Positions 42,930 through 53,983 of a stretch of 64,000 bases of DNA are shown one piece after another; position 1 is the stretch's first letter; every line of letters begins with the position of its first letter. The translations under genes and the position numbers were made by a program. Source of the stretch: Ricordea florida (Eukaryota > Cnidaria > Anthozoa > Corallimorpharia > Ricordeidae); the NCBI GenBank assembly GCA_949710005.1, contig OX453272.1, positions 1,395,696-1,459,695 of the forward strand, read 5' to 3'. The notes beneath the pieces were generated by a model, which saw only the letters and a list, made by a program, of their open reading frames with translations, made no database searches and had not been told where the DNA came from.

Positions 42930-43592
42930 TTATTCATCCGGCAAAGAATTAAAAATTTCTTGCTCCTCAATATCATAACACCAATCCACAACTCTTTTTG
43001 GGTGCCATGCTGTGACAACAATTTCATCATGTAGGGATTTGCAAAATTTCTTTTTATGCTTCATTTTATAAGGATTTACATATAAAGTAACCTCTAATAA
43101 ACTAACAAAAAAATTTTTATCAAAGTTATTAATATCACATTCCTTATCATGATAGGTTTTATCAACATATTCTCTACAACCTTCATATTCTTCATATTCA
43201 ATGGAATTAATACTTTCTTCATAATCTTCATTAAAAATTTTTAATATCTCTTTTACAAACTTTCTTACGTTTATTCCATTTACACCAAAATTTTTATTTT
43301 TTGTAAATTTACCCCCGCCTGCTAGATTTTCATCCACAAAAGAATCATAAAGAATATGAAAATAAATATGATCGCTTTTTTCATCATATATATCAAAAAT
43401 GCCCTCATTACGATATGGAATATAATCAATAAAACCACGAATTTTTGATAGTCTTTTTAACAAATCTTCTTTAATTAACTCTATAAAATCGCAAAAACAA
43501 AGTCTTTTTTTATTTCGATACCTCAAAGTAATATCAAGTTTTCCATTAAAAGATATTAATTTCATTTTTTCATTATCTATAATTTTTGTCAT
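42930..43592 (-). CDS. Unrecognised protein with C-terminal WHP..WC motif, 220 residues
   Basis: Function unknown. The protein is charged and AT-rich in codon use, with no membrane segment. The C-terminus HDEIVVTAWHPKRVVDWC followed by an acidic stretch is reminiscent of WHPxRxxxWC endings in uncharacterised giant-virus proteins, from memory only. A TTTAAAAAT box lies upstream on the minus strand (43613-43621), 29 bases from the ATG. It is transcribed in the same direction as the Cys/His-repeat gene next to the right TIR. Confidence 0.6.
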   Translation of the reverse strand: MTKIIDNEKMKLISFNGKLDITLRYRNKKRLCFCDFIELIKEDLLKRLSKIRGFIDYIPYRNEGIFDIYDEKSDHIYFHILYDSFVDENLAGGGKFTKNKNFGVNGINVRKFVKEILKIFNEDYEESINSIEYEEYEGCREYVDKTYHDKECDINNFDKNFFVSLLEVTLYVNPYKMKHKKKFCKSLHDEIVVTAWHPKRVVDWCYDIEEQEIFNSLPDE

Positions 43593-43608
43593 CTTTTAAT
43601 AATTTATT

Positions 43609-44079
43609 TTATATTTTTAAATCATAATTCATTTTTAATTTTATTCTACATTCCTTACAAGAAGCTTTTTGTTTACCGTGTTCACATATTTGAGAGCCTT
43701 TACATTCTTTACATTGTTGTTTTTGTTTATTGTGTTCACATATTTGAGAGCCTTTACATTCTTTACAACGATATTTAACTTTTCCATGTATACATATTTG
43801 TGCTCCTTTACAACTTTTACAAAAATATTTAACTTTATCATGAATGCATATTTGAGATCCTCTACATTCTTTGCAAAAATATTTATGTTTTTCATGTATG
43901 CAAATATAAGGACAAGTAGTGGTGACTTTTTCAATTAAATTTATAATTTTTTCTTCTTCAAACTTTTTAAACTCATTAATAAAATCTTCTCTTAAATATA
44001 GTTTTGATCTTCCTTTAATTTTTAAATAACTCGCAATTCTTTTCAAATTTGTTTTACTCAAAGTTTCTAATTTTTCCAT
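43609..44079 (-). CDS. SAP/HeH-like plus Cys/His-repeat protein, 156 residues
   Basis: The N-terminal ~40 residues (MEKLETLSKTNLKRIASYLK, then IKGRSKLYLREDFINEF) resemble the start of the polymerase at the other end of the element. The rest is five tandem repeats of about 19 residues of the type SQICEHNKQKQQCKECKG, giving paired Cys and His that could bind zinc and nucleic acid. Similar repeats are known from large DNA viruses. The ATG lies 5 bases inside the right TIR boundary, and the TIR itself supplies the TTTAAAAGA box (minus strand, 44099-44107) 28 bases upstream. A DNA-binding or regulatory role is inferred. Confidence 0.7.
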   Translation of the reverse strand: MEKLETLSKTNLKRIASYLKIKGRSKLYLREDFINEFKKFEEEKIINLIEKVTTTCPYICIHEKHKYFCKECRGSQICIHDKVKYFCKSCKGAQICIHGKVKYRCKECKGSQICEHNKQKQQCKECKGSQICEHGKQKASCKECRIKLKMNYDLKI

Positions 44080-44083
44080 CTTT

Positions 44084-44494
44084 AATTATTATTTTATTTC
44101 TTTTAAATCATTTTTATTAAATTTTTATTAAATGTGTCAGGGCCGCATATCATATTCACATCGATTTTGTAACATATTAGCTATTGTTTGACAAGGGTTT
44201 GTTGCGCTCCGCACCTGGAATGTTTGATGAAGGTTTTATTAGGACTTGGTGAAGGCTTGGTAGAGGGTTTGGGCGGAGGCTTGGTTGGAGCTTGATGAAG
44301 GCTTGGTGGAGGTTTGGTGGGGGCTTGGTGGAGGCTTGGTTGTAGCTTGATGAAGTATTTATGAAATTTTGGCAAGAGCCCCGTCTCGTCTAGTTTATAA
44401 AATCCTTATTATTATAATTTAAATAAAGTCTAAATAAAATCGAAATAAAATTGAAATAAAAAAGGTGTGCCAGCATCCCCATAAATACACATCA
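44084..44494 (-). repeat. Right terminal inverted repeat of element 1
   Basis: Reverse complement of 28941-29351, 411 bp; ends in ...ATACACATCA followed by the duplicated CACCG. Confidence 0.95.
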
Positions 44495-44499
44495 CACCG

Positions 44500-47400
44500 T
44501 CTATTCTTTTGAAAACCTTTGAACTCTCGCCTCTTTCTCATGTCTCTATCTCGAATATTTCGAAAAATTATTTTTATTTATGTCCGTAGATTGTCTAAGT
44601 GTCTTTAATCATCCTTTCAAAAGCTAATGGTTGTAACTATGTTGTTTTAGTTTTTTGGGTCAGGGGTCTGTTCAAATATCTTTAGCTCGCAATCTACGAT
44701 GTCTTCTGGTCCAGTGTTGACTAACTGCTCAAGCTGGAAATATACAGTTAGTTTATATAAGGCCGAGTGAAATCCTCGAAAATATAATACTTTGCTCGTG
44801 ACGATTAACTGAAAAATTGACCAAAAAGCTGGTTCTTTTATTAATGAACGATAGCAATAAATCAAAATCAGAGGTTAATGTGTTTGACTGCTGTCAATCG
44901 TCTTCAGCCTTATACTGAATGGGTTTTGTTAATTCCGAAGAAATTATATTAATTTCGCCATTCAAATAATTTTGTCGAATGAAAATCAACGGAGAATGAT
45001 GAAATAAATAAAAATGAAAAATCAAATATTAGTCTGGATTTTTGCGTTTAAAACACCAACATAATATAATTAGGTTTAAGCAGGAACCCATGACTAGCCG
45101 GAATTTTCGCGGCTAATCATTAGTTACTTGACTTGTGAAGCCCCATCTACCGTTTGATGTTTTGAATTAAATCAATTTATATTGCACCTCCATATCACGT
45201 AAGCAGGAGATTTAGATTACTTGCAAGAACAAATCCAGGTTTTCGCTTTGTCTAAGGCAAGAATAAAGCGTGATCGAAACCTCTTTCTAGCTATGGCGTC
45301 AAAGTCAACCATTGGCGGTAAAGTGGGTGGCATGCTCTGAACAAGCTGCATGAAAAGAACGCATTTAACAATAAAAACATCACAGAACACGAGACACGGG
45401 AACACGCACAATAGAAGAGCTGACCTAATTAAAAAAAACTGTGTCCCCAATAAAAATCGCACAGCTACTGAAGCCAAAACAAACGTACCGCGTACATTTA
45501 CGTGTTGTCTAGCAAAAAGTGAGCAACGTCCTTCACTTTTTCGAATTGAAATTTGCTTTTCTTAAACCTCTTTGCGTCCTTTCTTCTCTGTTACCAAGTA
45601 ACACACAACGAACACTAGTTTCTTGAGGTCAGTATGTTTTAGCGCGGACAATGAACTTTGTTTCTTCGTTATAATTTAGAGCCACGTGCGTTTGATTATC
45701 TCGGCAGGTGTCGTTTTGTTGCCGCGCCATCTGTCTTTTTGTTAGCGCATTGTAAAGGGCGTTGATTCATCGCTTTTCGTGCGTCCCGCTGACTGATATA
45801 CCTGTGAAACCGAGTGAACCCAACACGGTTTTTAATCAGATTGCGCGGCGTTGCAATTTTTCAGGTGGCAAATTAGTGTAATTGCCAAAGAAAAATTTGC
45901 GAGCATCTGTTCGACAAAAGGATTTTGCACCTAAGGCTGATTGCATTCCGAAATAGCGTGGGAAAATTCTCCTTGATTTTTCTTGCCTCTTTTAGTTGAT
46001 TTAGTACCCGGAAGCCAAGTAGAAAAGCTACTTTAACTGTTAAAAATGAATAATGATAACTTCAAGAATAAAACGTAGACGAAAAGACTGTACCAAAAAC
46101 CTAACCACATAAACAACCCACAAAATGTGAAAAAGCTGCAAAACACTTTGGAATTGTTAAGAAGGGTTCACTTTCCGCGTGAAATAATTTTGATCCCTTC
46201 CTCCTGTTCTCATGTTATGTGAGAAAAAAAAAACAATGTTTTCTGAGGGTGAGCAGAGTGAGATTTAACGAAATTAGATAGTGTTACTATTAGTAAATTT
46301 GAGTGATCGGGTTAAAACTTGAATATTCCAAAAGGATTGCATAAAGCTCATTTATTCTGTTTCCAGCGTATTTTAGTGAAAACTGGATAATGGCGGCATC
46401 AAATCACGCAATTGTTTTTTCTCCTTCGACGCAAGTTGCTTACTGAGATCCCGGCATAGGTTAACCTTTCCCACGGGTTGTTAGCACCAGCACAAAAAGA
46501 CCAAGCTCGCGAGCATTATTCGAACGCTCGCGATCATCTTGTCGAACGTTTGATCATTTCATCGTGCACGTGTGCGTGCTTCTATGACACGTGTCTGTGG
46601 TTCAACCTACAGTGTTCTTTGTTCGCGCTTAATTGGGTTTGCGATACAGGTGCAGATCCACCCTCTAATTAGATCGGTTCCCACGGTCGAATTATCCGAT
46701 CGATCGCCCTTTACAGTTTTGCGCACTTCTTGTTCAGATAAAATGAACATCATATAAATTCTACTTTTTTGCCAAATAGTAGGTCAGTTCAGTCTCTGAA
46801 ATGAAAACGAACGCTTTATTTTTGTTCTTTTCTTGGTACTCAGTCTTAAGTTCTGACCTCTTTTCGTTATTAACAGAAGGGTTTTTTACAACTACCCTAC
46901 CAAAAAGCTAACGATCAGCTTGCCATTTTGTATTCAGAACTAATATACACATGTCTCGTTCCCAGGCCGGTTTCTCCTCTTTCTATCCCTTAGAGCTCCA
47001 GGGGGCGGGAATAGAAGAGACCCTGGGAACGAGGTTGCAGAGTTCTGCTGTTTCAGATCCTCTTTTCTTCATACTTATAACTTCTTAACACTTTTCCTCA
47101 TGTTATTATTATCTTCACTATTAAATTAAATTGGAAAGGTAATAGACGCAGTTCCTTTTATGGGCGCCTTTGTGTGTCAACTGTGCAACGTGCGAGAGAA
47201 ACGGCCTCCTTGCGCCAAGCACGGTTTGAGTGTGGTTCAGTTGTTTGTACCCTGATAAACTAACTTGATACTTTGCACTGAGCAATGAGGGGCCTTCCCA
47301 GAGGTCATAAGGGAAGTTCTGGGTTGTTTGATTTGATTGGGAAAAGTCTGAAAATAATAGCTGACAGCAACTGAAGCCTTAACATGAAGACGAGGGTCAC

Positions 47401-47654
47401 CATGAAGTCGCTGGCTGACTAATCGTCTTGCGGACTCAAAGCTGTTTAAAAAGGCTACGGCAATTCGAATCAAAATCAGTTTTCTGTAAAACAACAGAAA
47501 TTTTATTTCCTAGAAACACGGAATAAACTGTCGGACTCATGATCCGTAAATATGTTTCCTACTGATTTGGCAAATATAGACTCATGTGTGAAACGTTCTG
47601 TTTGCAAAGAAAGCCGGAAGGGGGCTGGGGCTGCAGAAGCCTTTGAACCCTCTC
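44500..47654. other. Non-coding stretch, no gene recognised
   Basis: Short ORFs only (for example minus 45217-45477), none with domains or matched splice sites. Confidence 0.4.
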
Positions 47655-47738
47655 CTAGGCCCCTCCTCCTAGGCCCCTCCTCCTAGGCCCCTCCTCCTTG
47701 GCCCCTCCTCCTAGGCCCCTACTCCTAGGCACGCCCCT
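47655..47738. repeat. 14-bp minisatellite, six copies
   Basis: Unit CTAGGCCCCTCCTC repeated with period 14; the last copies are variant (CTTGGCC, CCTACTC, AGGCACG). Strongly C-rich on the plus strand. Confidence 0.9.
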
Positions 47739-47809
47739 GGGCCCTGTCGACACCTAGCTGTAGCCTCTCAAAGAAATAAATGTATTTTGCACATTTTGTA
47801 AAATCTATA

Positions 47810-48020
47810 ACCTAGAACCACATTGTATGACCCAAGGTTTTAAACTCTAATAGTAAAAAGGTTGCAGTTGGAAACACATTGTGTGACTCATGGTTTGATG
47901 TTGAGAGTAAAAGGGATAAAACTGTTACGTTATAAACCATATTGCATAAAAAGGTAAATACTAGAGGCACATTATTTGACTCACGGTTTGACTCTGGTAG
48001 TGAAATAGTTACAGACGTTA
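47810..48020. repeat. Degenerate ~60-bp minisatellite
   Basis: Repeated words CACATTGTATGAC, GACTCATGGTTTGA and AGTAAAAGGG at roughly 60-bp spacing; further worn copies at about 48590-49060 and 49560-49860. The words resemble those of the 106-bp satellite (CACACTGCATGGTTTGAT), so the two may share origin. Confidence 0.65.
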
Positions 48021-48400
48021 TAAACTATAGTTGTTTGTTGAGTTTGGGTGCGTGGGATTTATCGGTTTCAATGATGTGCCATGATCCATGTGATCTCGGA
48101 TCACAAATCCAAATCTGGATCATACCAAAAAAACGCATTTTTTGATCGTCCGTTGATCGTTTGTTGAGTTTGAACTGTTCAGTGATGACATTGACTGACG
48201 TTTAAGGCGACAACATGAGGCACGTGATTTACGTGTCGTCAGGCGGTGGTATTTGTTTTACAGTTTTTTTTTTAAATAACTCAGATTCTACAAGCGCTGA
48301 TTGGTCGAAAATCTATGGGTTATTGTGTCAATAATCCCATAAAAAAGAGAAATATACCCTGTTTTTATTTAAAGACAGTTTATAAAAGCAATAAACCGCA

Positions 48401-48565
48401 GTTTCTATGGGTTTACCGGCGTAATAAACCACTTGGCATGTTGTGAGAACAGTCGAAGGGCTTGTACATCACTCGCCTGCGCCGGACCCATGATTTACAA
48501 CCAGTTCTCGTGTTCTCCCAACATGCCGAGTGCATGGTTTATTACTCCGGTAAACCCACGGAAAC
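48401..48565. mobile_element. Fold-back element with ~50-bp arms
   Basis: Arm 48401-48451 (GTTTCTATGGGTTTACCGGC...) matches the reverse complement of 48511-48565 (ending ...GTAAACCCACGGAAAC) with a few differences. No coding capacity. Confidence 0.7.
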
Positions 48566-48569
48566 TGTG

Positions 48570-51500
48570 GTTTATGTATAGTTTAATAAACTATTTTGAG
48601 AGAAAAGATCAAAGGCTAGAATCACATTATATCACTAAAGGTCTGTCTCCCGGAGTGAAACGGGGACATCGGAGCAACACTACGTGGACCTAGGTTTTAA
48701 TCAATCATGGGATGATATCGAAAGGGTTAAATGTGATCACGAGAACAGCATTGAGCTATTTTTGATCTGAGTAGATCTTAGCTGGGGTGAAAGCGTTCTG
48801 TGTTTTAAAATCACAAAAAGCTTAGAAGATTAAGTCGGATAGTAAAGAGTTTAAGTTAGGACCACGATAAGTGTGATTCAACGTTTCAATCTGGCAAATT
48901 AAGAAGGGGACGGCGTCAAAACTACGTTTGTGAGTCATGTTTTGTCACATTTTTTTGGCTCCAGGGATTGTTTAACTCTGACCCTAGCGATGAAAGGTTT
49001 AAAGTTTTAGCAACATTGTTTGACTTAGGGTTGAACCTGTGGATTAACCCATTCCCAGCAGCCCAAAATCAAGAAAATTGACGGACATTTCATTTTTATT
49101 TAATATCTCCACAGATATTCACAGCAGTGGTCAATGATATACTTCATTTTTAAGGGTACAAAATAGGCTTTCCAAACATGTATATTTCACATTCTAGTAG
49201 CCCATAATACTTCACCAAAAAAATTAGAACTTTTCCTAATTTATATAATTTATGCGTACAATATGCATATAAATCCCCTTAAACCAAGAATAGATGCCAG
49301 CCAAATGCTGAAAAAAGGTAAAAGTTTTCCTTCTTTATCTGGTATCATTTCTTGCAAATCTTCTCGAAAAATAACAAATGCAGAGTTTAATACAATTAAA
49401 TTCCTACAAGCCATTTTTACAAACAAAAAAATCGATAAAAGTTTGTTTTTCCAAATTTTCAGGGGGCTATATGCATATGGGGATGTCCATTAGAATATGA
49501 TGTCAAATGTTAGAAAAATCCAGGGTCTAATTAGACCGGGCTGCGAGTAAGCCTGCTAGAAATGAGTTAAAGGGTTTAAAGTCTGAGCCACTTTGTATGA
49601 TATAAGATTTGACGTCAGAAGTGTAAGGGTGTAAAGTCAAAAGCGCATTTTGTGACGAAACGATTTTAAAATCAGTGTGGGTGAAAGTTATCAAAACCAC
49701 ATTGCATGACATCGTTTGAATTAATTAAGGAATAAACTTGCAAATACATTGTACATATACATCTATGCAAATACATTGTATGACCCAAAGTTTGACTCCG
49801 GGGATGAAAGGATCAGCACTTAGTTTGATGCTGGCTATGAAAGAGTTAGAAAACAAACTCCACATCGGTCCCTTCGCTTTATGGACCAAGCGGGAACTTC
49901 GGGAATCCTGAGTTTAATATGATCGGCTACCTGATCGAACTGGCAAGAGGGGCTTACCTTGCCCGCTCTGGATTTCCCGCTTGCCCCACGTGCCAAAGCA
50001 GAACAAAATGGCCATTAAATGAATCCTTCTTGACCAAGCTTGTTTGGTCTCGGTCAATATAAACGCAAAGAAAGAACTCGGCTAATATGCAGCCATCTTG
50101 ACCTCACGCTTGGTCAATAAAGCATATTTATTGTCCCCCTTCCTCCTACCTGTGGAGATGGAATGAAAGTGCAAAAGTTCCTAGCACTCTGTGGTATCTT
50201 AATTGTTCCACAATGAACTAAGCACTGGTCCCGCGCGAGATCGACCCAGTCCCTGGCATCATAGTGCATGTGAAGACACACAACTACCTTTTCCTGAGTT
50301 TATTTCGAAAAGTTAAAATTAAAAATTGTTAAATTTTACATGTAAATTAACTCTGTGACTCTTTTTTTAATAAACTTCTATTAAGTAACATCTCTTCATT
50401 TCATTACTGTGATAAATCGTTAAGACGAACGCTTTAAGAGATTAAGGTTATCCACAGAGAAAACGAAAACATAGTCTTAAGGAAATTAAAACTCTAACAA
50501 GTGAAACTATTAGAGGCCTTCAGCTTCTAGTGCGATTTCCTGCATGAATTTTTACTGCGCACTTTTGCTGTGTAATTTACCCTAATACTTGATATCGCTC
50601 TTTATGCAGAGTCGCTCTCAGGCATTCGCAGCTTTTTTTCCCTCTCCAACGCGGGAGGGAGATGCAGTGCGGGACCTTTTTGTCACCGTAAGATGCAACA
50701 ATCGTGTCCAAAGCATTATGGAACATTTAGCTTGTTCTACGTCTGTGAACAGCCGGGTAAACTTCCACAGAAACTTGATACGCTGTACAATAACTCTCTA
50801 CCCCGCAAACCAACAACCCCTCCACTGCACAATATTGAACTATAGAAACTGAGCTGTTTGACTCTGTAATTCAGCATTGTACGGTGGATACTCAGGGATA
50901 CTTGAGTCTGAAAGGAGCGCGAAAACGGACCCGAATGTTCTGTCAAGGATAGAACATCACATGAATATCAAAGTTGACAAGGAAAAAAAACACGTTGAAG
51001 GGCAGAAGCGAGTTTTCAAAGCGTGTAGTTTCAACTCCATTTCAACATGGAGGCGATTAGCCTTCTCTACTAACGTGAACCGTTTTTGACCAAAATCGAC
51101 TAGTATGAAATAAGATATTACCCAAAACACGAATGCTAAGTTCTTCGTTTAAAAATCTTCCGTTCGGAATTACAATAATTTTTTTACATGAATTCCAAAA
51201 CTTTCACTGGAAGGAGCAAACATTCCATACACTGCAAAAACTGTCTTCACGGGTAATCACGCATGCATACCCACAATTCAGTTCTCAATCAACAAAAGCA
51301 ACGCTACCACTGGTAAGAATCCTTAGTTTCGCAATCTACATGCAGGTTATAGCTTACATAATTTTCTCGAGCTTCTAGTATGAAAGAAAACATATTTATA
51401 AAATTGTAATTGCGAACAGTGGTTATGAATTCAGTATAGGACTGGCCAGATAGCAGACCACGGCGTTGCATACTAGGATCGTTTTTAAAGGATGGAATAA

Positions 51501-51667
51501 ATTTTTTGTATAAAACAATAATTAAAACAACTCTGCTTAGAGTAAAAACGTGCTCCTAGACTTCAGTTTCAGCTCAATTTTAAACTGAGATTCAGATTTA
51601 AATTGTTATAAATTTCATTTTACAGACACAAATGATAACAATTATGGCTAAATATATTCCATTAAAG
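48570..51667. other. Non-coding stretch, no gene recognised
   Basis: Holds worn minisatellite units; otherwise nothing that I can support. The 3' untranslated region of the C2-domain gene should lie near its right end. Confidence 0.4.
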
Positions 51668-52386
51668 CTATTGACAAGCAAGACTTCTCCTTCCCCGAGT
51701 ATAAACCTCATTTACGGCAAATGGAGTCTCTACGATTTCCTCTTCGTCGTCGATAACAAGATCGTTTAACACAACGTTTTTTCTTTGCTCCTCGGATAAT
51801 TTCGGCTGGAAAGCTCTACTGTACTTCAAGGAGCGACAAAACGAAGGCCTATAGTCGTCTTCGTCCAAAGTACTATGACACTCAAGTGAAACAAGGCTGG
51901 TTTCGGAGCATACGTTGTTCTCTTCAGCCACTCGTCCACGACTGTCCAACTCGTTGCTAGGCAAGTCTCCCGCTCGGTTTTTCTCCCTAAGTGTTTTTCT
52001 CAAACTGTTACTTGCAGGATTCAAAACACTGAAATCCGAACCTGCTCGTTTCATAGGTGAACTGCAGCTGCTTGCTTCGTCAAAACTACAAAAGCTTTCT
52101 ACTGCGTTTTCGTTCCGTTCCACTCCACCCTTGGCATTCCTTTTAATTACGCTCTTTCCGTACCTATTGTTAGTCTTCCCCCGCAGAATTTTAAATTCCT
52201 TTCTTAAAAGCTTTACAGCCCCGCTATGTTTCCTGTACTTTTTCTGCCCTTCTGGAAGTGGCGTATCTTGATCCGACTTGGTCGTCATCTGTGACGTTGA
52301 AGATGACGTGCTGTATTCTATATTCGGCATGGACATGCTCATTACAGGCACGTTCCAGGCTAAGCTACGTCCGGTGAACTCGCCAC
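51668..52386 (-). CDS. C2-domain protein gene, terminal exon
   Basis: The final coding exon after acceptor ttctccccag (minus strand). It encodes about 239 residues with no domain of its own: Ser-rich and basic stretches (KKYRKHSGAVKLLRKEFKIL), then acidic segments (DDEEEIVETPF). The single base left by the previous exon completes its first codon (Gly), so the frame GGEFTGRSLAWNVP is supported. The Met of the longer open frame (to 52444) lies in the intron. Confidence 0.65.
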
Positions 52387-52542
52387 CTGGGGAGAAAACA
52401 AGAACAAAAACTAAGGGTATTTCCTTCAACAAACGAGACAACACTTAACACATGCATTGCAGTGCCACACTCAAATAATGGTCGCAATTAAAAGTTTCAT
52501 AGTGACGCTAAATTGAATGGTTCAAAGATAAAAATACGTCTG

Positions 52543-52612
52543 CAAGATCGATCGCTCGATCGATTGATCTATCTGTCTATCTATCTGTCTGCCTGCTTGT
52601 CTGTCTCTATAT
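52543..52612. repeat. Tetranucleotide simple repeat in an intron
   Basis: GATCGATC-type then TCTA/TCTG/CCTG-type tetramers. Confidence 0.8.
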
Positions 52613-53174
52613 ATGCTTGTTATTGAGCAAGCGTGAGCACAGAATGGCTGCATAATGCCCGAGTTTTTCGCGTTTTCTTTGACCAAGGCAGAGTCGAAAT
52701 CGATAAAACGCACAAAAAAAGAGGTCACGAACAAGCTTGGTCACTAAAGGACTTATTACCTGGCCATTTTGCTTTGTTTTGTTTAGCGGGACAACCTGGG
52801 GAATCCTGGGCGGGCAACAAAGGCCTGTGTTTCCCGCTCGGGTAGCCAATCAGAACTCAAAACGTGCTCCGAAATGTGAAGCCGAACTTGTTACATGGTT
52901 TTAAGAATGGAATACGTCAATAAATTAAAAATGAACGCCAGGGTATTCATTCTACTGCAAAAGTCATAGTTAGAAAAATGGAAGGACATATCAAACAACA
53001 AACGGCACAAGAATCAGGGGTCCGGGATTTTACTTAAGGGGGGGGGGGGTGCACCTATAAGGAACTCGGTCAAAAAAAACAACGTGATTTATAATATGCC
53101 AAAAAGCGAAAACGCTTCACGTAGGAATGCGCAAGAAATAAAAAAAATAAAATAAATAACGAGAACGCGCCTAC

Positions 53175-53495
53175 CATCTTTGAGTTCCCAGGAGACAGTT
53201 TGTCTTAAAGGTGCGTGTTCTTCAACGTTGTGAGCCTTAGAGACATCTATCTTGTACAGCAGAGGGTGCCATTGTGGTGTGACTGTCTTGATGGCGCTAG
53301 CCAGAGGTACAGAGATGCATGCGAGAGGCTGAGCTCCAAGCATCACTCGATTGCGTCCACAAAGTGTTAGCAACACTTCACAGTTCTTAAGATTCACTTT
53401 GCTGAGGGACAGCGTATCGTATGATATCACTTCCTCAAAACAGGCTGATACGCGACAGAATGATTCCAGGGCTTCTGACTGCATCATGCATTTCA
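53175..53495 (-). CDS. C2-domain protein gene, second half of the C2 domain
   Basis: A 321-bp exon with acceptor ccccggccag and donor gtaggcgcg on the minus strand. It encodes the later C2 strands: FEEVISYDTLSLSKVNLKNC, then a beta strand with LLTLCGRNRVMLGAQPLACI and the PQWHPL ending, the usual C2 pattern. It joins both neighbours in the same phase (one base carried over). A C2 domain normally binds phospholipid, often with calcium; whether the Asp ligands are present cannot be judged from this half. Confidence 0.68.
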
Positions 53496-53680
53496 CTGGC
53501 CGGGGCAGCAAAGAACCATATCAGATAGAAGTAGTGGAAAGTTATTTCACTGATAGGATTATTGAGCTAACATCTAAGAAACTGCACGTAAGAACCCGTA
53601 TTTTGCGAAGTTAGCCCAACAGGTTACGCGCAATTAATCCTGCAATTTGATTGGTTAACGTACTCAGTAGCTATTCTGTG

Positions 53681-53878
53681 TTAGTATCACCCAACTGGTG
53701 GACTAATGCAAATGCCGCAATCTGATTGGCTACGCTACTAGTGGTCTATTAGTAATAGTCCTCGAGTAGCGAAATTCGTGGCGCTTTCTTTTGTTTTATT
53801 CCCAAATAAATCTTTCTTCAACTTGCATTTGCTAACTTTAATATTGCTTTTTCTGTCCGACTAGTTGGGTGATACTAA
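53681..53878. mobile_element. Small MITE-like element
   Basis: Terminal inverted repeats TTAGTATCACCCAACTGG and its reverse complement CTAGTTGGGTGATACTAA, 18 bp with one mismatch, enclosing about 160 bp. It lies in an intron of the C2-domain gene. Confidence 0.6.
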
Positions 53879-53907
53879 AACAATTAGACCCTTCGCCCTC
53901 AAGGGCT

Positions 53908-53941
<34 letters not shown>

Positions 53942-53983
53942 GCTATTGACCCGTAGCCCTTGCGGGCTGCGGGTCTAATTGTT
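53879..53983. repeat. 105-bp hairpin directly next to the MITE
   Basis: AACAATTAGACCC at the left is mirrored by GGGTCTAATTGTT at the right; internal segments GGGCTACGG and CAATAGCCCAT also pair with their mirror partners, so almost the whole sequence folds back. Confidence 0.75.

Larger units (their letters stand above)
28941..44494 (+). mobile_element. Polinton/Maverick-like element 1, complete
   Basis: A 15,554-bp unit with 411-bp inverted termini that I read as identical, ends in 5'-TG...CA-3' and 5-bp flanking copies of CACCG (28936-28940 and 44495-44499). It has the gene set that defines Polintons: family B DNA polymerase, retroviral-type integrase, packaging ATPase and capsid-type genes. 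Outer genes point inwards from the TIRs; the integrase is divergent from the capsid gene. All main reading frames are open, so the copy looks young and possibly competent. Classical Polintons give 6-bp duplications and begin with AG; CACCGT is shared over 6 bp if the first element base is counted with the target, so a 6-bp duplication with slightly uneven ends cannot be excluded. Confidence 0.93.
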
